Below, piece after piece: positions 1 to 5,970 of a DNA stretch of 6,842 nucleotides (positions within the stretch are counted from its first letter, which is position 1; each line of letters starts with the position of its first letter). The position numbers were made by a program, and so were the translations under genes. A model generated the notes under the pieces. The model searched no databases. It was not told the DNA's origin and saw nothing but the letters and a program-made list of their open reading frames with translations. The stretch spans positions 1 through 6,842 of the forward strand of contig JAIXPM010000406.1 of assembly GCA_027486275.1 (NCBI GenBank), written 5' to 3'. Source of the DNA: Sphingomonadales bacterium (GTDB lineage Bacteria > Pseudomonadota > Alphaproteobacteria > Sphingomonadales > Sphingomonadaceae).

Positions 1-797
1 GCCACCGGATCATGTTCAGCCTGGGCCAGCAGGTCAGCCGCGATCCAGTCAGGGTTGGACTTGCCGTCGGACACGATCACCACTTCGGATGGTCCGGCCA
101 CCATGTCGATGCCGACCATGCCATACAGCTGGCGCTTGGCTTCGGCGACAAAGGCATTGCCGGGGCCAGTGATCACATCGACCCGCGGGATGTGTTCGGT
201 GCCAAAGGCCAGGGCCGCCACCGCCTGCGCGCCGCCGATACGGAACACACGGCTCACACCGGCCACGCGCGCCGCGGCCAGCACCAGCGGGTTGACCATG
301 CCATCGGGGGTGGGCGTCACCATGATCAGATCACGCACGCCGGCCACCACGGCGGGAACAGCGTTCATCAGAACCGATGAGGGATAGGCGGCCCGCCCAC
401 CTGGCACATAAAGGCCAGCCGCGTCGACAGGCGACCAGCGCACGCCGGTGCGCACGCCGGCATCGTCCACCGCGTCATTGCCTTGCGGCTTCTGGCGTTC
501 GTGGAAGGCACGGATGCGGGCGGCGGCGAGATCAAGCGCAGCGCGCAACTCTGGGGCCAAACTCGCCAGCGCCACATCAAGATCGACGGCGGGAATCTCC
601 CAGCCAGCGGCGTTCAGATCGACGCGATCAAACTTGGCAGTGAGTTCGGCCACAGCGGCATCGCCGCGCGCTTTCACGCCCGAGATGATGGCGGCAACGG
701 TGGCCGACACATCGGCGGCATCGTCGCGCTTGGCATCAACCAGCGCGGCGAAAGCAGAGGCAAAACCAGCGTCGCTTGCGTCAAGCCGTTGCGGCAT
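1..797 (-). CDS. hisD: Histidinol dehydrogenase, N-terminal 265 residues (cut by window edge)
   Basis: HisD catalyses the last two oxidations of histidine biosynthesis, L-histidinol to histidinal to L-histidine, using NAD+ and zinc in the cytoplasm. The frame is open from an ATG at 795-797 to base 1, so the C-terminal part (the family is about 430 residues) lies outside the window. Family motifs appear in order: VPGG at residues 131-134, [12 protein letters not shown] at 138-149, GGAQA at 188-192, GPGN at 211-214 and AGPSE at 234-238. Near the cut, AQAEHD contains Gln259 and His262. These correspond in both motif and number to the first two zinc ligands of E. coli HisD; the catalytic Glu/His pair and the remaining two ligands are beyond the edge. 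The start lies inside the end of hisG, giving a 17-base overlap in another frame, and only a weak GGA sits upstream, so translation is probably coupled to hisG. No frameshift is seen in the visible part. Confidence 0.97.
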   Translation of the reverse strand, partial: MPQRLDASDAGFASAFAALVDAKRDDAADVSATVAAIISGVKARGDAAVAELTAKFDRVDLNAAGWEIPAVDLDVALASLAPELRAALDLAAARIRAFHERQKPQGNDAVDDAGVRTGVRWSPVDAAGLYVPGGRAAYPSSVLMNAVPAVVAGVRDLIMVTPTPDGMVNPLVLAAARVAGVSRVFRIGGAQAVAALAFGTEHIPRVDVITGPGNAFVAEAKRQLYGMVGIDMVAGPSEVVIVSDGKSNPDWIAADLLAQAEHDPV

Positions 798-1443
798 CGG
801 ATTTTTCCGTCAGATCCCGCATGGCATCGATGATGGCGACGACACGGCTATCCGTCTTGAAGGCGGCGCGATTGGCGATCAGGCGGCTGGTGATGTTGGC
901 GATCACTTCCACTTCTACCAGGCCATTTTCGGCCAGCGTCTTGCCGGTGGAAACCAGATCGACGATGCGGCTGGACAGGCCAACCAATGGCGCCAGCTCC
1001 ATCGCACCGTTCAGCTTGATCACCTCGGCCTGCAGGCCGCGCGCCGCGAAGTGCCGGCGGGTGAGGCCGGGATATTTGGTCGCCACCCGCACGTGCGAAA
1101 GGCGCGACAAATCGGGATCAAGTGCCGCCGGCTGCGCCACGCTGAGCCGGCAATGACCGATCCCGAGATCGACGGGGGCATAGATTTCGGAAAAATCGAA
1201 CTCCATCAGCACATCGTTGCCGGCAATGCCCAGCTGCGCCGCGCCAAACGCCACGAAGGTCGCCACATCGAAACTGCGCACGCGGATCACCCGCACATCG
1301 TCGCGGGAGGTGGCAAAGGTCAGCTTGCGGCTGTTTTGGTCTGTGAAATCCGCTTCCGGCACGATGCCGATGCGCGCCAACAGCGGCAGCGCCTCCATCA
1401 GGATGCGGCCCTTGGGGAGCGCGATGATCAGCGTCGTGGACAT
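781..1443 (-). CDS. hisG: ATP phosphoribosyltransferase, short form (HisG-S)
   Basis: HisG joins ATP and PRPP to form phosphoribosyl-ATP, the committed first step of histidine biosynthesis. From the chosen ATG (1441-1443) the protein is 220 residues. It opens with the family motif IALPKGRIL (residues 7-15), has [12 protein letters not shown] near 121-132, and carries the PRPP-binding segment [14 protein letters not shown] at about 162-175. At 220 residues it lacks the C-terminal histidine-feedback domain of the roughly 300-residue long form. Short-form enzymes are known to need HisZ, a histidyl-tRNA-synthetase paralogue, for activity and feedback control; no hisZ is in this window. The frame stays open upstream to 1608, but that extension runs into mmsB and has no HisG similarity. 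An ATG at 1456-1458 would add only five residues. No clear Shine-Dalgarno precedes the start. hisG begins 49 bases after the mmsB stop and overlaps hisD by 17 bases. Confidence 0.95.
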   Translation of the reverse strand: MSTTLIIALPKGRILMEALPLLARIGIVPEADFTDQNSRKLTFATSRDDVRVIRVRSFDVATFVAFGAAQLGIAGNDVLMEFDFSEIYAPVDLGIGHCRLSVAQPAALDPDLSRLSHVRVATKYPGLTRRHFAARGLQAEVIKLNGAMELAPLVGLSSRIVDLVSTGKTLAENGLVEVEVIANITSRLIANRAAFKTDSRVVAIIDAMRDLTEKSDAATA

Positions 1444-1492
1444 GATGCTGCGCGGCATAGCGCGGATGGCAGCGAAATGCCAACGCGGCAGA

Positions 1493-2371
1493 TCAGCCGC
1501 GCAGCAACCGAATAATGCCGGAAAAATCGGTGGCAGCACCGCCGTTGTTGACGAACAGCTGGTAAAGCGCTTCCGCTTCCGCCCCCATCGGCACGCTGGC
1601 ACCGGCACCCTGCGCGGCCTGGCACGCCAGTTTCAGATCCTTCAGCATCAACGCTGCTGCAAACCCACCGGCATAATCGCGGTTAGACGGCGCGGTGGGC
1701 ACTGGGCCGGGGACGGGGCAATAGCTGGTCATGGACCAGCTTTGCCCGCTGGCCTTGCTGCTGATGTCGAAGAAGGTCTGCGCCTCCAGCCCCAGCTTTT
1801 CGGCCAGCACAAAGGCTTCGGCCGTGGCGATCATGGTGGCGCCCAGGATCATGTTGTTGCAGATCTTGGCGGCCTGCCCCATGCCCGGCCCGCCGGCGTG
1901 GATCACCGCCTTGCCCATCTTTTCCAGGATCGGCTGCGCCATGGCAAAGGCCGCATCGGGCCCGCCGACCATGAAGGTGAGCGTGCCGCCATCGGCCGCG
2001 GCCGTGCCGCCCGATACTGGCGCATCGACCATCGCCAGGCCCTTGCTGGCGGCCGCTTCGCCCATCGCCTTGGCCGTGGCGACATCGATGGTGGAACAAT
2101 CGATCAGGATGGCGTGCGGCTGGGCGACGGCAAACAGATCGCCTTCATAGGCAGCGCGCACATGGCTGCCCGCCGGCAGCATGGTGATGATCACATCAGC
2201 GCCAGCGGCGGCATCGGCCGCACTGGTGGCCGCCGTTGCACCGCCCGCCACGACCCGCGCCAGCGCATCGGCGGACAGGTCGAACGCCCACACTTCGTGG
2301 CCGGCCTTGACCAGGTTGAGGGCCATGCCGCCCCCCATGTTGCCGACCCCGATGAAGGCGATGATGGCCAT
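1493..2371 (-). CDS. mmsB: 3-hydroxyisobutyrate dehydrogenase
   Basis: This enzyme oxidises 3-hydroxyisobutyrate to methylmalonate semialdehyde in valine degradation and supplies the substrate of MmsA. The 292-residue length is normal for the family. The Rossmann dinucleotide-binding motif is GVGNMG at residues 8-13. An aspartate at 31, at the end of the second strand (VWAFD), favours NAD+ over NADP+. The substrate-binding signature DAPVSGGT is at 117-124, and the catalytic lysine is Lys169 in GQAAKICNN (165-173). [15 protein letters not shown] (235-249) matches the conserved C-terminal helical segment of beta-hydroxyacid dehydrogenases. The ATG lies one base after the stop of the upstream hydratase gene, with GGGG about seven bases before it, so translational coupling is likely. 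Other family members (tartronate semialdehyde reductase, glyoxylate/succinic semialdehyde reductase) share these motifs. The neighbouring mmsA is the main reason for the specific call. Confidence 0.93.
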   Translation of the reverse strand: MAIIAFIGVGNMGGGMALNLVKAGHEVWAFDLSADALARVVAGGATAATSAADAAAGADVIITMLPAGSHVRAAYEGDLFAVAQPHAILIDCSTIDVATAKAMGEAAASKGLAMVDAPVSGGTAAADGGTLTFMVGGPDAAFAMAQPILEKMGKAVIHAGGPGMGQAAKICNNMILGATMIATAEAFVLAEKLGLEAQTFFDISSKASGQSWSMTSYCPVPGPVPTAPSNRDYAGGFAAALMLKDLKLACQAAQGAGASVPMGAEAEALYQLFVNNGGAATDFSGIIRLLRG

Positions 2372-2372
2372 G

Positions 2373-3146
2373 TTACTGCCCCGTCCAGTTGCCGGGCCGC
2401 TTTTCCACGAAGGCGGCCATGCCTTCCTTCTGATCGGCGCTGCCGAACAGGCCGTGGAACAGCCGGCGCTCGAAGCGGACGCCTTCCTTCAGGCTCATTT
2501 CGAAGGCGGCGTCGATTTCTTCCTTCACCGCGATGCTGGCCAGGGGCGCCATGCCGGCGATGGTTTCGGCAAGCTTCAGCGCTTCATCGAGCAGTGTTTC
2601 GGTGGGAACGACGCGGGCGACGAGGCCGGAGCGTTCGGCTTCGGCCGCGTCCATCATCCGGCCGGTCAGGCACATTTCCATGGCCTTGGCCTTGCCGATG
2701 GCGCGCACCAGCCGCTGCGATCCGCCCATGCCGGGCGTCACGCCCAGCTTGATTTCGGGCTGGCCGAATTTTGCGTTCTCGGCCGCAATGATGATGTCCG
2801 CCATCATCGCCAGCTCACAGCCGCCGCCGAGCGCAAAGCCGGAAACGGCCGCGATCCACGGCTTGCGGGTGGCGGTGACATGGTCATAGCCGGCAAAGAA
2901 ATTGCCGCCGTACATTTGGGCGAACGACTGCCCGCTCATTTCCTTGATGTCGGCACCGGCGGCGAAGGCCTTTTCCGATCCGGTGATGACAAGGCAGCGC
3001 TGTGAAGCATCTTCATCATAGGCGGCAAAGGCGGCGATCAGATCGGCTAGCACCTGGGAATTGAGCGCGTTCAGCGCCTGCGGGCGATTGAGACGGACGA
3101 GCGAGACGGCGCCGCGCTGTTCGACAAGGATGGTTTCAAAGCTCAT
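2373..3146 (-). CDS. Enoyl-CoA hydratase (crotonase family), probable methacrylyl-CoA hydratase
   Basis: A crotonase-fold hydratase of 257 residues, the usual size. It adds water across the 2,3 double bond of an enoyl-CoA. In this cluster the likely substrate is methacrylyl-CoA, giving 3-hydroxyisobutyryl-CoA in valine degradation, though a general short-chain beta-oxidation role is equally compatible. Both catalytic glutamates of true hydratases are present 20 residues apart: Glu111 in GFALGGGCE and Glu131 in FGQPEIKLG, matching the spacing of Glu144 and Glu164 in rat mitochondrial hydratase. The oxyanion-hole residues fall at Ala65 (AAGADIKE) and Gly108. Having both glutamates and this length argues against an isomerase or the longer 3-hydroxyisobutyryl-CoA hydrolase. 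The gene starts five bases after mmsA and stops one base before mmsB, so it sits in the middle of a tight operon. Symbols such as ech or paaF are used loosely for this family, so none is given. Confidence 0.93.
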   Translation of the reverse strand: MSFETILVEQRGAVSLVRLNRPQALNALNSQVLADLIAAFAAYDEDASQRCLVITGSEKAFAAGADIKEMSGQSFAQMYGGNFFAGYDHVTATRKPWIAAVSGFALGGGCELAMMADIIIAAENAKFGQPEIKLGVTPGMGGSQRLVRAIGKAKAMEMCLTGRMMDAAEAERSGLVARVVPTETLLDEALKLAETIAGMAPLASIAVKEEIDAAFEMSLKEGVRFERRLFHGLFGSADQKEGMAAFVEKRPGNWTGQ

Positions 3147-3151
3147 TTCAC

Positions 3152-4648
3152 TTACCCCATCGTCGGAATGACGAACGCCGAGCCGCCATCCATGCCGCCA
3201 TCCGGCCAGCGGCCAGTGACCGTCTTGCGCTTGGTCCAGAACTGCACGCCTTCCATGCCGTGCTGGCCGATGTCGCCAAAGGCGCTGCGCTTCCAGCCGC
3301 CAAAGCTGTGATAGGCCACCGGCACCGGGATCGGTACGTTGACGCCGACCATGCCGACATTGACTCGCGCCGCAAACTCGCGCGCGGCGTGGCCATTCCG
3401 CGTGAAGATGGCGACGCCGTTGCCATATTGATGCTGGCTGGGGAGTTTGAGTGCAGCCTCGAAATCCGGCGCGCGCATGATCTGCAATACGGGGCCGAAG
3501 ATTTCCTCGCGGTAGCTCTGCATATCGGGTGTGACATGATCGAACAGGGTCGGCCCGACGAAGAAGCCGCCTTCATGGCCCTGCAGGGAGAAGCCGCGGC
3601 CATCGACGACCAGCTCCGCGCCTTCATCGACACCCATCTGGATGTAGCTTTCGATCCGTGCCTTGTGGGCGGCGGTGACGACCGGGCCGTAATCGGCCTC
3701 CGGATCGGTGGAGACGCCGATACGCAGTTTGCCGATCGCCGGCAGCAATTTGGCGCGCAGGGCGTTGGCGGTGTCCTCACCCACCGGCACCACCACCGGA
3801 AGCGCCATGCAGCGTTCGCCGGCTGAGCCAAAGGCAGCGCCGGCCAGATCGCGCACAACCTGATCGAGATCGGCATCGGGCATCACCACCGCGTGATTCT
3901 TGGCGCCGCCCATTGCCTGCACTCGCTTGCCGCGCGCACAGCCCTGCGCATGGATATATTCGGCCACGTCGGACGAGCCGACGAAGCTGATCGCGGCGAT
4001 ATCAGGATGGGCGATGATGGCGTCGACCATTTCCTTGTCGCCGTTGACGACGCTGAAAATGCCCTCGGGCAGGCCGGCATCGCGGAAAATGTCGCCCAGC
4101 AGGTGCGGCAGGGTGGGATCGCGTTCCGACGGCTTCAGGATGAAGGCGTTGCCAGTCGCGATGGCGACGCCGGCCATCCACATCGGGATCATCGCCGGGA
4201 AATTGAACGGGGTGATGCCAGCACCGATGCCTACGGGCTGACGGAAAGCCCAAATATCGATGCCGGGGCCGGCGCCGTGGGTGAACTCGCCCTTCAGCAC
4301 GTGCGGGATGCCGCAGCAGAATTCGATCACCTCCAGCCCGCGCTGAATGTCGCCACGGCTGTCGGCCAGCACCTTGCCATGTTCGGAACTGAGCACGCGG
4401 GCCAGTTCATCCATGCGGGCTTCGACCAGTTCCTTGAACTTGAACATCACCCGTGCACGGCGCTGCGGGTTGGTGGCGGCCCAGGCCGGCTGCGCAGCGC
4501 GGGCGGCGGCCACGGCCTGTTCGAGCAGATCAGCGCCCGCCAATCGCACTTCTGCCTGCACCTGGCCTGAGTTGGGATCATACACCGGGCTGGTGCGGCT
4601 GCCGGCGGCCACGGGCGATCCGGCGATGTGATGGTCGATGATGCGCAT
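3152..4648 (-). CDS. mmsA: CoA-acylating methylmalonate-semialdehyde dehydrogenase
   Basis: MmsA converts methylmalonate semialdehyde, NAD+ and CoA to propionyl-CoA, NADH and CO2, the last specific step of valine catabolism. The 498-residue protein is typical in length. Visible features are the [14 protein letters not shown] signature (144-157) with oxyanion Asn149, the cofactor-binding LKPSE (171-175), the glycine-rich [11 protein letters not shown] (222-232), catalytic Cys280 in [12 protein letters not shown], and EEIFGPVL (381-388). The general-base glutamate of hydrolytic aldehyde dehydrogenases, 34 residues before the cysteine, is replaced by Met246 ([11 protein letters not shown]). This is characteristic of the CoA-dependent MMSDH group, where a thioester is passed to CoA instead of being hydrolysed. 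The ATG has an AGGA Shine-Dalgarno eight bases upstream (plus-strand 4657-4660). mmsA is the first gene of the mmsA-hydratase-mmsB cluster, 48 bases after the transporter gene. IolA-type enzymes are close relatives, but no inositol genes are nearby. Confidence 0.96.
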   Translation of the reverse strand: MRIIDHHIAGSPVAAGSRTSPVYDPNSGQVQAEVRLAGADLLEQAVAAARAAQPAWAATNPQRRARVMFKFKELVEARMDELARVLSSEHGKVLADSRGDIQRGLEVIEFCCGIPHVLKGEFTHGAGPGIDIWAFRQPVGIGAGITPFNFPAMIPMWMAGVAIATGNAFILKPSERDPTLPHLLGDIFRDAGLPEGIFSVVNGDKEMVDAIIAHPDIAAISFVGSSDVAEYIHAQGCARGKRVQAMGGAKNHAVVMPDADLDQVVRDLAGAAFGSAGERCMALPVVVPVGEDTANALRAKLLPAIGKLRIGVSTDPEADYGPVVTAAHKARIESYIQMGVDEGAELVVDGRGFSLQGHEGGFFVGPTLFDHVTPDMQSYREEIFGPVLQIMRAPDFEAALKLPSQHQYGNGVAIFTRNGHAAREFAARVNVGMVGVNVPIPVPVAYHSFGGWKRSAFGDIGQHGMEGVQFWTKRKTVTGRWPDGGMDGGSAFVIPTMG

Positions 4649-4696
4649 GAATGGTTTCCTACTCCGGCGAGCCGACCGGTGCCACCCACAGTTGCA

Positions 4697-5656
4697 TCAG
4701 TGCATGTGGTCGCCGCCCCAGCCTTCGGGCAGCGCCTGCCGGCAGTGATCCGCGCCGGTTTCGACCTGCAGCGTGGCATGGCCGATGGAAAAACGGTGGT
4801 GAAGCGCATGGGCGATGTTGGCCAGCGCCTCGTCACCCGGGTGGCCAGCCGGCATCACCAGATGCGCGGTCAGCACCGCGCCGGTGGTGCCCTGCGGCCA
4901 GATGTGAAGATCATGCACCGCTGCCACACCGTCCAGACCGGTCAGCCAGTCGTTAACGGCGGCCGGTTCGATGCCCGGCGGCACCGCATCCAGCGCCAGC
5001 GCCAGCGATTCGCGCAGGAGCCCCCAGGTGCCGCGCAGGATCACGGCCGCTACTGCGAGGCCCAGCACCGGATCAACCCAGGCCCAGCCGGTCTGGCTGA
5101 TCACCAGCCCGCCGAGCACCACCGCCGCCGACACCCCGGCATCGGCCAGCATGTGCAAATACGCGCCGCGCACGTTCACATCGCCCTTGCGGCCGCGCAT
5201 GAACATCAGGGCGGTGCCGGTGTTGATGGCAACGCCCACCGCCGCCACCAGCATCACGACATTGCCGGCGACCGGAAGCGGATCGAGCAGACGGTGTACC
5301 GATTCGAAGACGATGCCCCCGCACGCCGCCACGAGGATGAGCGCGTTCGCCAGCGCCGCCAGAATCGGCGAGCGCTGCAGACCCCACGTGAAACGCGCGC
5401 TCGGCGCCCGTCTGGCCAGCGTGAGGCCGCCCCAGGCAATCAGCAGCCCCGCCACATCCGACAGATTGTGGCCGGCATCAGCGAGCAGCGCCATCGAATC
5501 GATCCACAGACCGGCCGCGGTCTCGATGCCGACATAGGTGAGGTTGAGCACGACGCCGATGGCAAAGGCGCGCCCGAAATCGGGCGGCGCGTGGCTGTGC
5601 CCGTGGCCATGATGATCATGGCCGCCCAGCGGATGGCTGTGGGCGTGACTGTGCAT
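4697..5656 (-). CDS. CDF-family divalent cation (probably zinc) efflux transporter
   Basis: An inner-membrane cation diffusion facilitator that exports Zn2+ (possibly also Co2+ or Cd2+) in exchange for protons. From ATG 5654-5656 it is 319 residues. The first 22 residues contain ten histidines in HSH/HGHGH runs, a common cytoplasmic metal-binding extension. About six membrane segments follow (roughly 28-52, 55-80, 97-119, 130-154, 164-188, 192-215). The transport site is visible as His63-Asp67 in TM2 (ADAGHNLSD) and His168-Asp172 in TM5 (HMLAD); an HxxxD pair in both helices is the zinc-selective arrangement of CzcD/ZnT proteins. The cytoplasmic domain carries VHDLHIW (247-253) and ends in a short His-containing tail. 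The open frame extends upstream to a TTG at 5725, but that passes through the tRNA terminator, so the ATG directly before the histidine run is preferred. No good Shine-Dalgarno is visible. zitB or czcD would be possible names; the sequence does not decide between them. Confidence 0.92.
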   Translation of the reverse strand: MHSHAHSHPLGGHDHHGHGHSHAPPDFGRAFAIGVVLNLTYVGIETAAGLWIDSMALLADAGHNLSDVAGLLIAWGGLTLARRAPSARFTWGLQRSPILAALANALILVAACGGIVFESVHRLLDPLPVAGNVVMLVAAVGVAINTGTALMFMRGRKGDVNVRGAYLHMLADAGVSAAVVLGGLVISQTGWAWVDPVLGLAVAAVILRGTWGLLRESLALALDAVPPGIEPAAVNDWLTGLDGVAAVHDLHIWPQGTTGAVLTAHLVMPAGHPGDEALANIAHALHHRFSIGHATLQVETGADHCRQALPEGWGGDHMH

Positions 5657-5693
5657 GGCGGCTTTATGGGTCGCGGGGCGAGGCACCGCAACG

Positions 5694-5722
5694 AAAAAGG
5701 CGGCCCTAACGGACCGCCTTTT
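5694..5722 (-). terminator. Intrinsic terminator downstream of tRNA-Gly
   Basis: A long hairpin: plus-strand arms 5695-5706 and 5711-5722 pair over 12 positions around a TAAC loop, with one C/A mismatch (5704/5713). The core is GGCGG/CCGCC flanked by AAAA and TTTT. Read on the minus strand, it begins 12 bases after the tRNA 3' end and is followed by five T residues (5698 to 5694), the classic Rho-independent layout. Because A and T runs flank both sides it could also act on the plus strand. It lies just 37 bases before the transporter ATG. Confidence 0.87.
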
Positions 5723-5733
5723 CAAGCAACGAC

Positions 5734-5808
5734 TGGAGCGGGTGAAGAGATTCGAACTCTCGACTTCAACCTTGGCAAGGTTGCGCTCTACCCCTGAGCT
5801 ACACCCGC
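5734..5808 (-). tRNA. tRNA-Gly (anticodon GCC)
   Basis: A complete 75-base tRNA with encoded CCA. The acceptor stem is GCGGGTG (5808 to 5802) paired with CACCCGC (5744 to 5738), followed by discriminator T and CCA (5736 to 5734). The D-stem is GCTC/GAGC around AGGGGTA. The anticodon stem CAACC/GGTTG encloses TTGCCAA, with the GCC anticodon at plus-strand 5774-5776; it reads GGC and GGU glycine codons. The T-arm is GAGAG-TTCGAAT-CTCTT with one G-T wobble. All four arms fold without mismatches, so it should be functional. GGC is a frequent glycine codon throughout the genes of this window, consistent with this being a major glycine tRNA. Confidence 0.97.
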
Positions 5809-5830
5809 TCGCCGGTCATTGAGGATGGGG

Positions 5831-5860
5831 CGTCTAGCACCGGGGGCTTTGGACTTGCAA
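5831..5860 (-). promoter_or_regulatory. Candidate promoter for tRNA-Gly
   Basis: On the minus strand, TTGCAA (plus-strand 5855-5860) resembles a -35 box and is followed, after 17 bases, by CTAGAC (5837 to 5832). That is preceded by TG, and a GC-rich GCCCC stretch follows. The geometry suits a stringently controlled stable-RNA promoter with a start about 15-20 bases before the mature tRNA. The -10 element is a poor match to the sigma-70 consensus, so this is only a candidate. Confidence 0.35.
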
Positions 5861-5870
5861 GCCCCTTTTT
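5843..5870 (+). terminator. Terminator-like hairpin upstream of the thioredoxin gene
   Basis: Plus-strand GGGGCTT (5843-5849) pairs perfectly with AAGCCCC (5859-5865) over seven base pairs around a nine-base loop and is followed directly by TTTTT (5866-5870). This is the form of a Rho-independent terminator reading rightward. On the minus strand it lacks a T-tract. No plus-strand gene precedes it, so its target is unclear; it could block antisense transcription, act in a leader, or be fortuitous. Confidence 0.5.
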
Positions 5871-5908
5871 CGCCCGAGGTTTCTTGGGCCCTGTGCGCAA
5901 GCGCCGTC

Positions 5909-5938
5909 TTGGCAAACCGCCTCCCCCGCCCCCATATG
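5909..5938 (+). promoter_or_regulatory. Candidate promoter for the thioredoxin-TPR gene
   Basis: TTGGCA (5909-5914) matches five of six positions of the sigma-70 -35 box. CATATG (5933-5938) lies 18 bases later as a possible -10; shifting by one base to CCATAT gives 17. Initiation near 5944-5946 would leave a leader of about 25 bases containing the GGGAG ribosome-binding site. This position lies downstream of the plus-strand hairpin, so that hairpin would not be in the mRNA. Confidence 0.45.
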
Positions 5939-5956
5939 GCACGCACGACAACACAT

Positions 5957-5961
5957 GGGAG
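5957..5961 (+). promoter_or_regulatory. Ribosome-binding site supporting a TTG start
   Basis: GGGAG lies nine bases before TTG at 5971. No in-frame ATG occurs between the tRNA and the thioredoxin fold. This site is the main reason for choosing TTG over the in-frame GTG at 5893, which has no comparable site. Confidence 0.6.
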
Positions 5962-5970
5962 CATCACCCC

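Noticed and set aside
448..1515. Plus-strand open frame of 355 codons
   Set aside because: Antisense to hisD and hisG with no recognisable motif; composition is that of a shadow frame.
1444..1608. N-terminal extension of hisG to 1608
   Set aside because: It overlaps the end of mmsB, has no HisG similarity, and the family motif starts a few residues after the ATG at 1443.
1217..2752. Long plus-strand open frame (511 codons) across hisG, mmsB and the hydratase gene
   Set aside because: It is antisense to three genes with clear catalytic motifs, and its translation is low-complexity and rich in Arg, Gly and His, typical of antisense frames in GC-rich DNA. No domain is recognisable.
4649..4696. 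Possible hairpin between the transporter and mmsA (CCGG...CCGG)
   Set aside because: The stem is only four base pairs of a self-complementary sequence and has no T-tract, so it is not supportable as a terminator.
5657..5725. N-terminal extension of the CDF transporter from a TTG at 5725
   Set aside because: It would translate through the tRNA terminator hairpin. The histidine-rich N-terminus typical of the family begins at the ATG at 5656.
4628..5797. Plus-strand open frame of 389 codons
   Set aside because: It runs antisense through the whole CDF transporter and into the tRNA; composition dominated by Arg, His, Gln and Gly, and no domain is seen.
5734..5808. tRNA-Gly 3' end as an integration (attachment) site
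   Set aside because: No integrase, direct repeat of the tRNA end or mobile-element gene is seen on either side.
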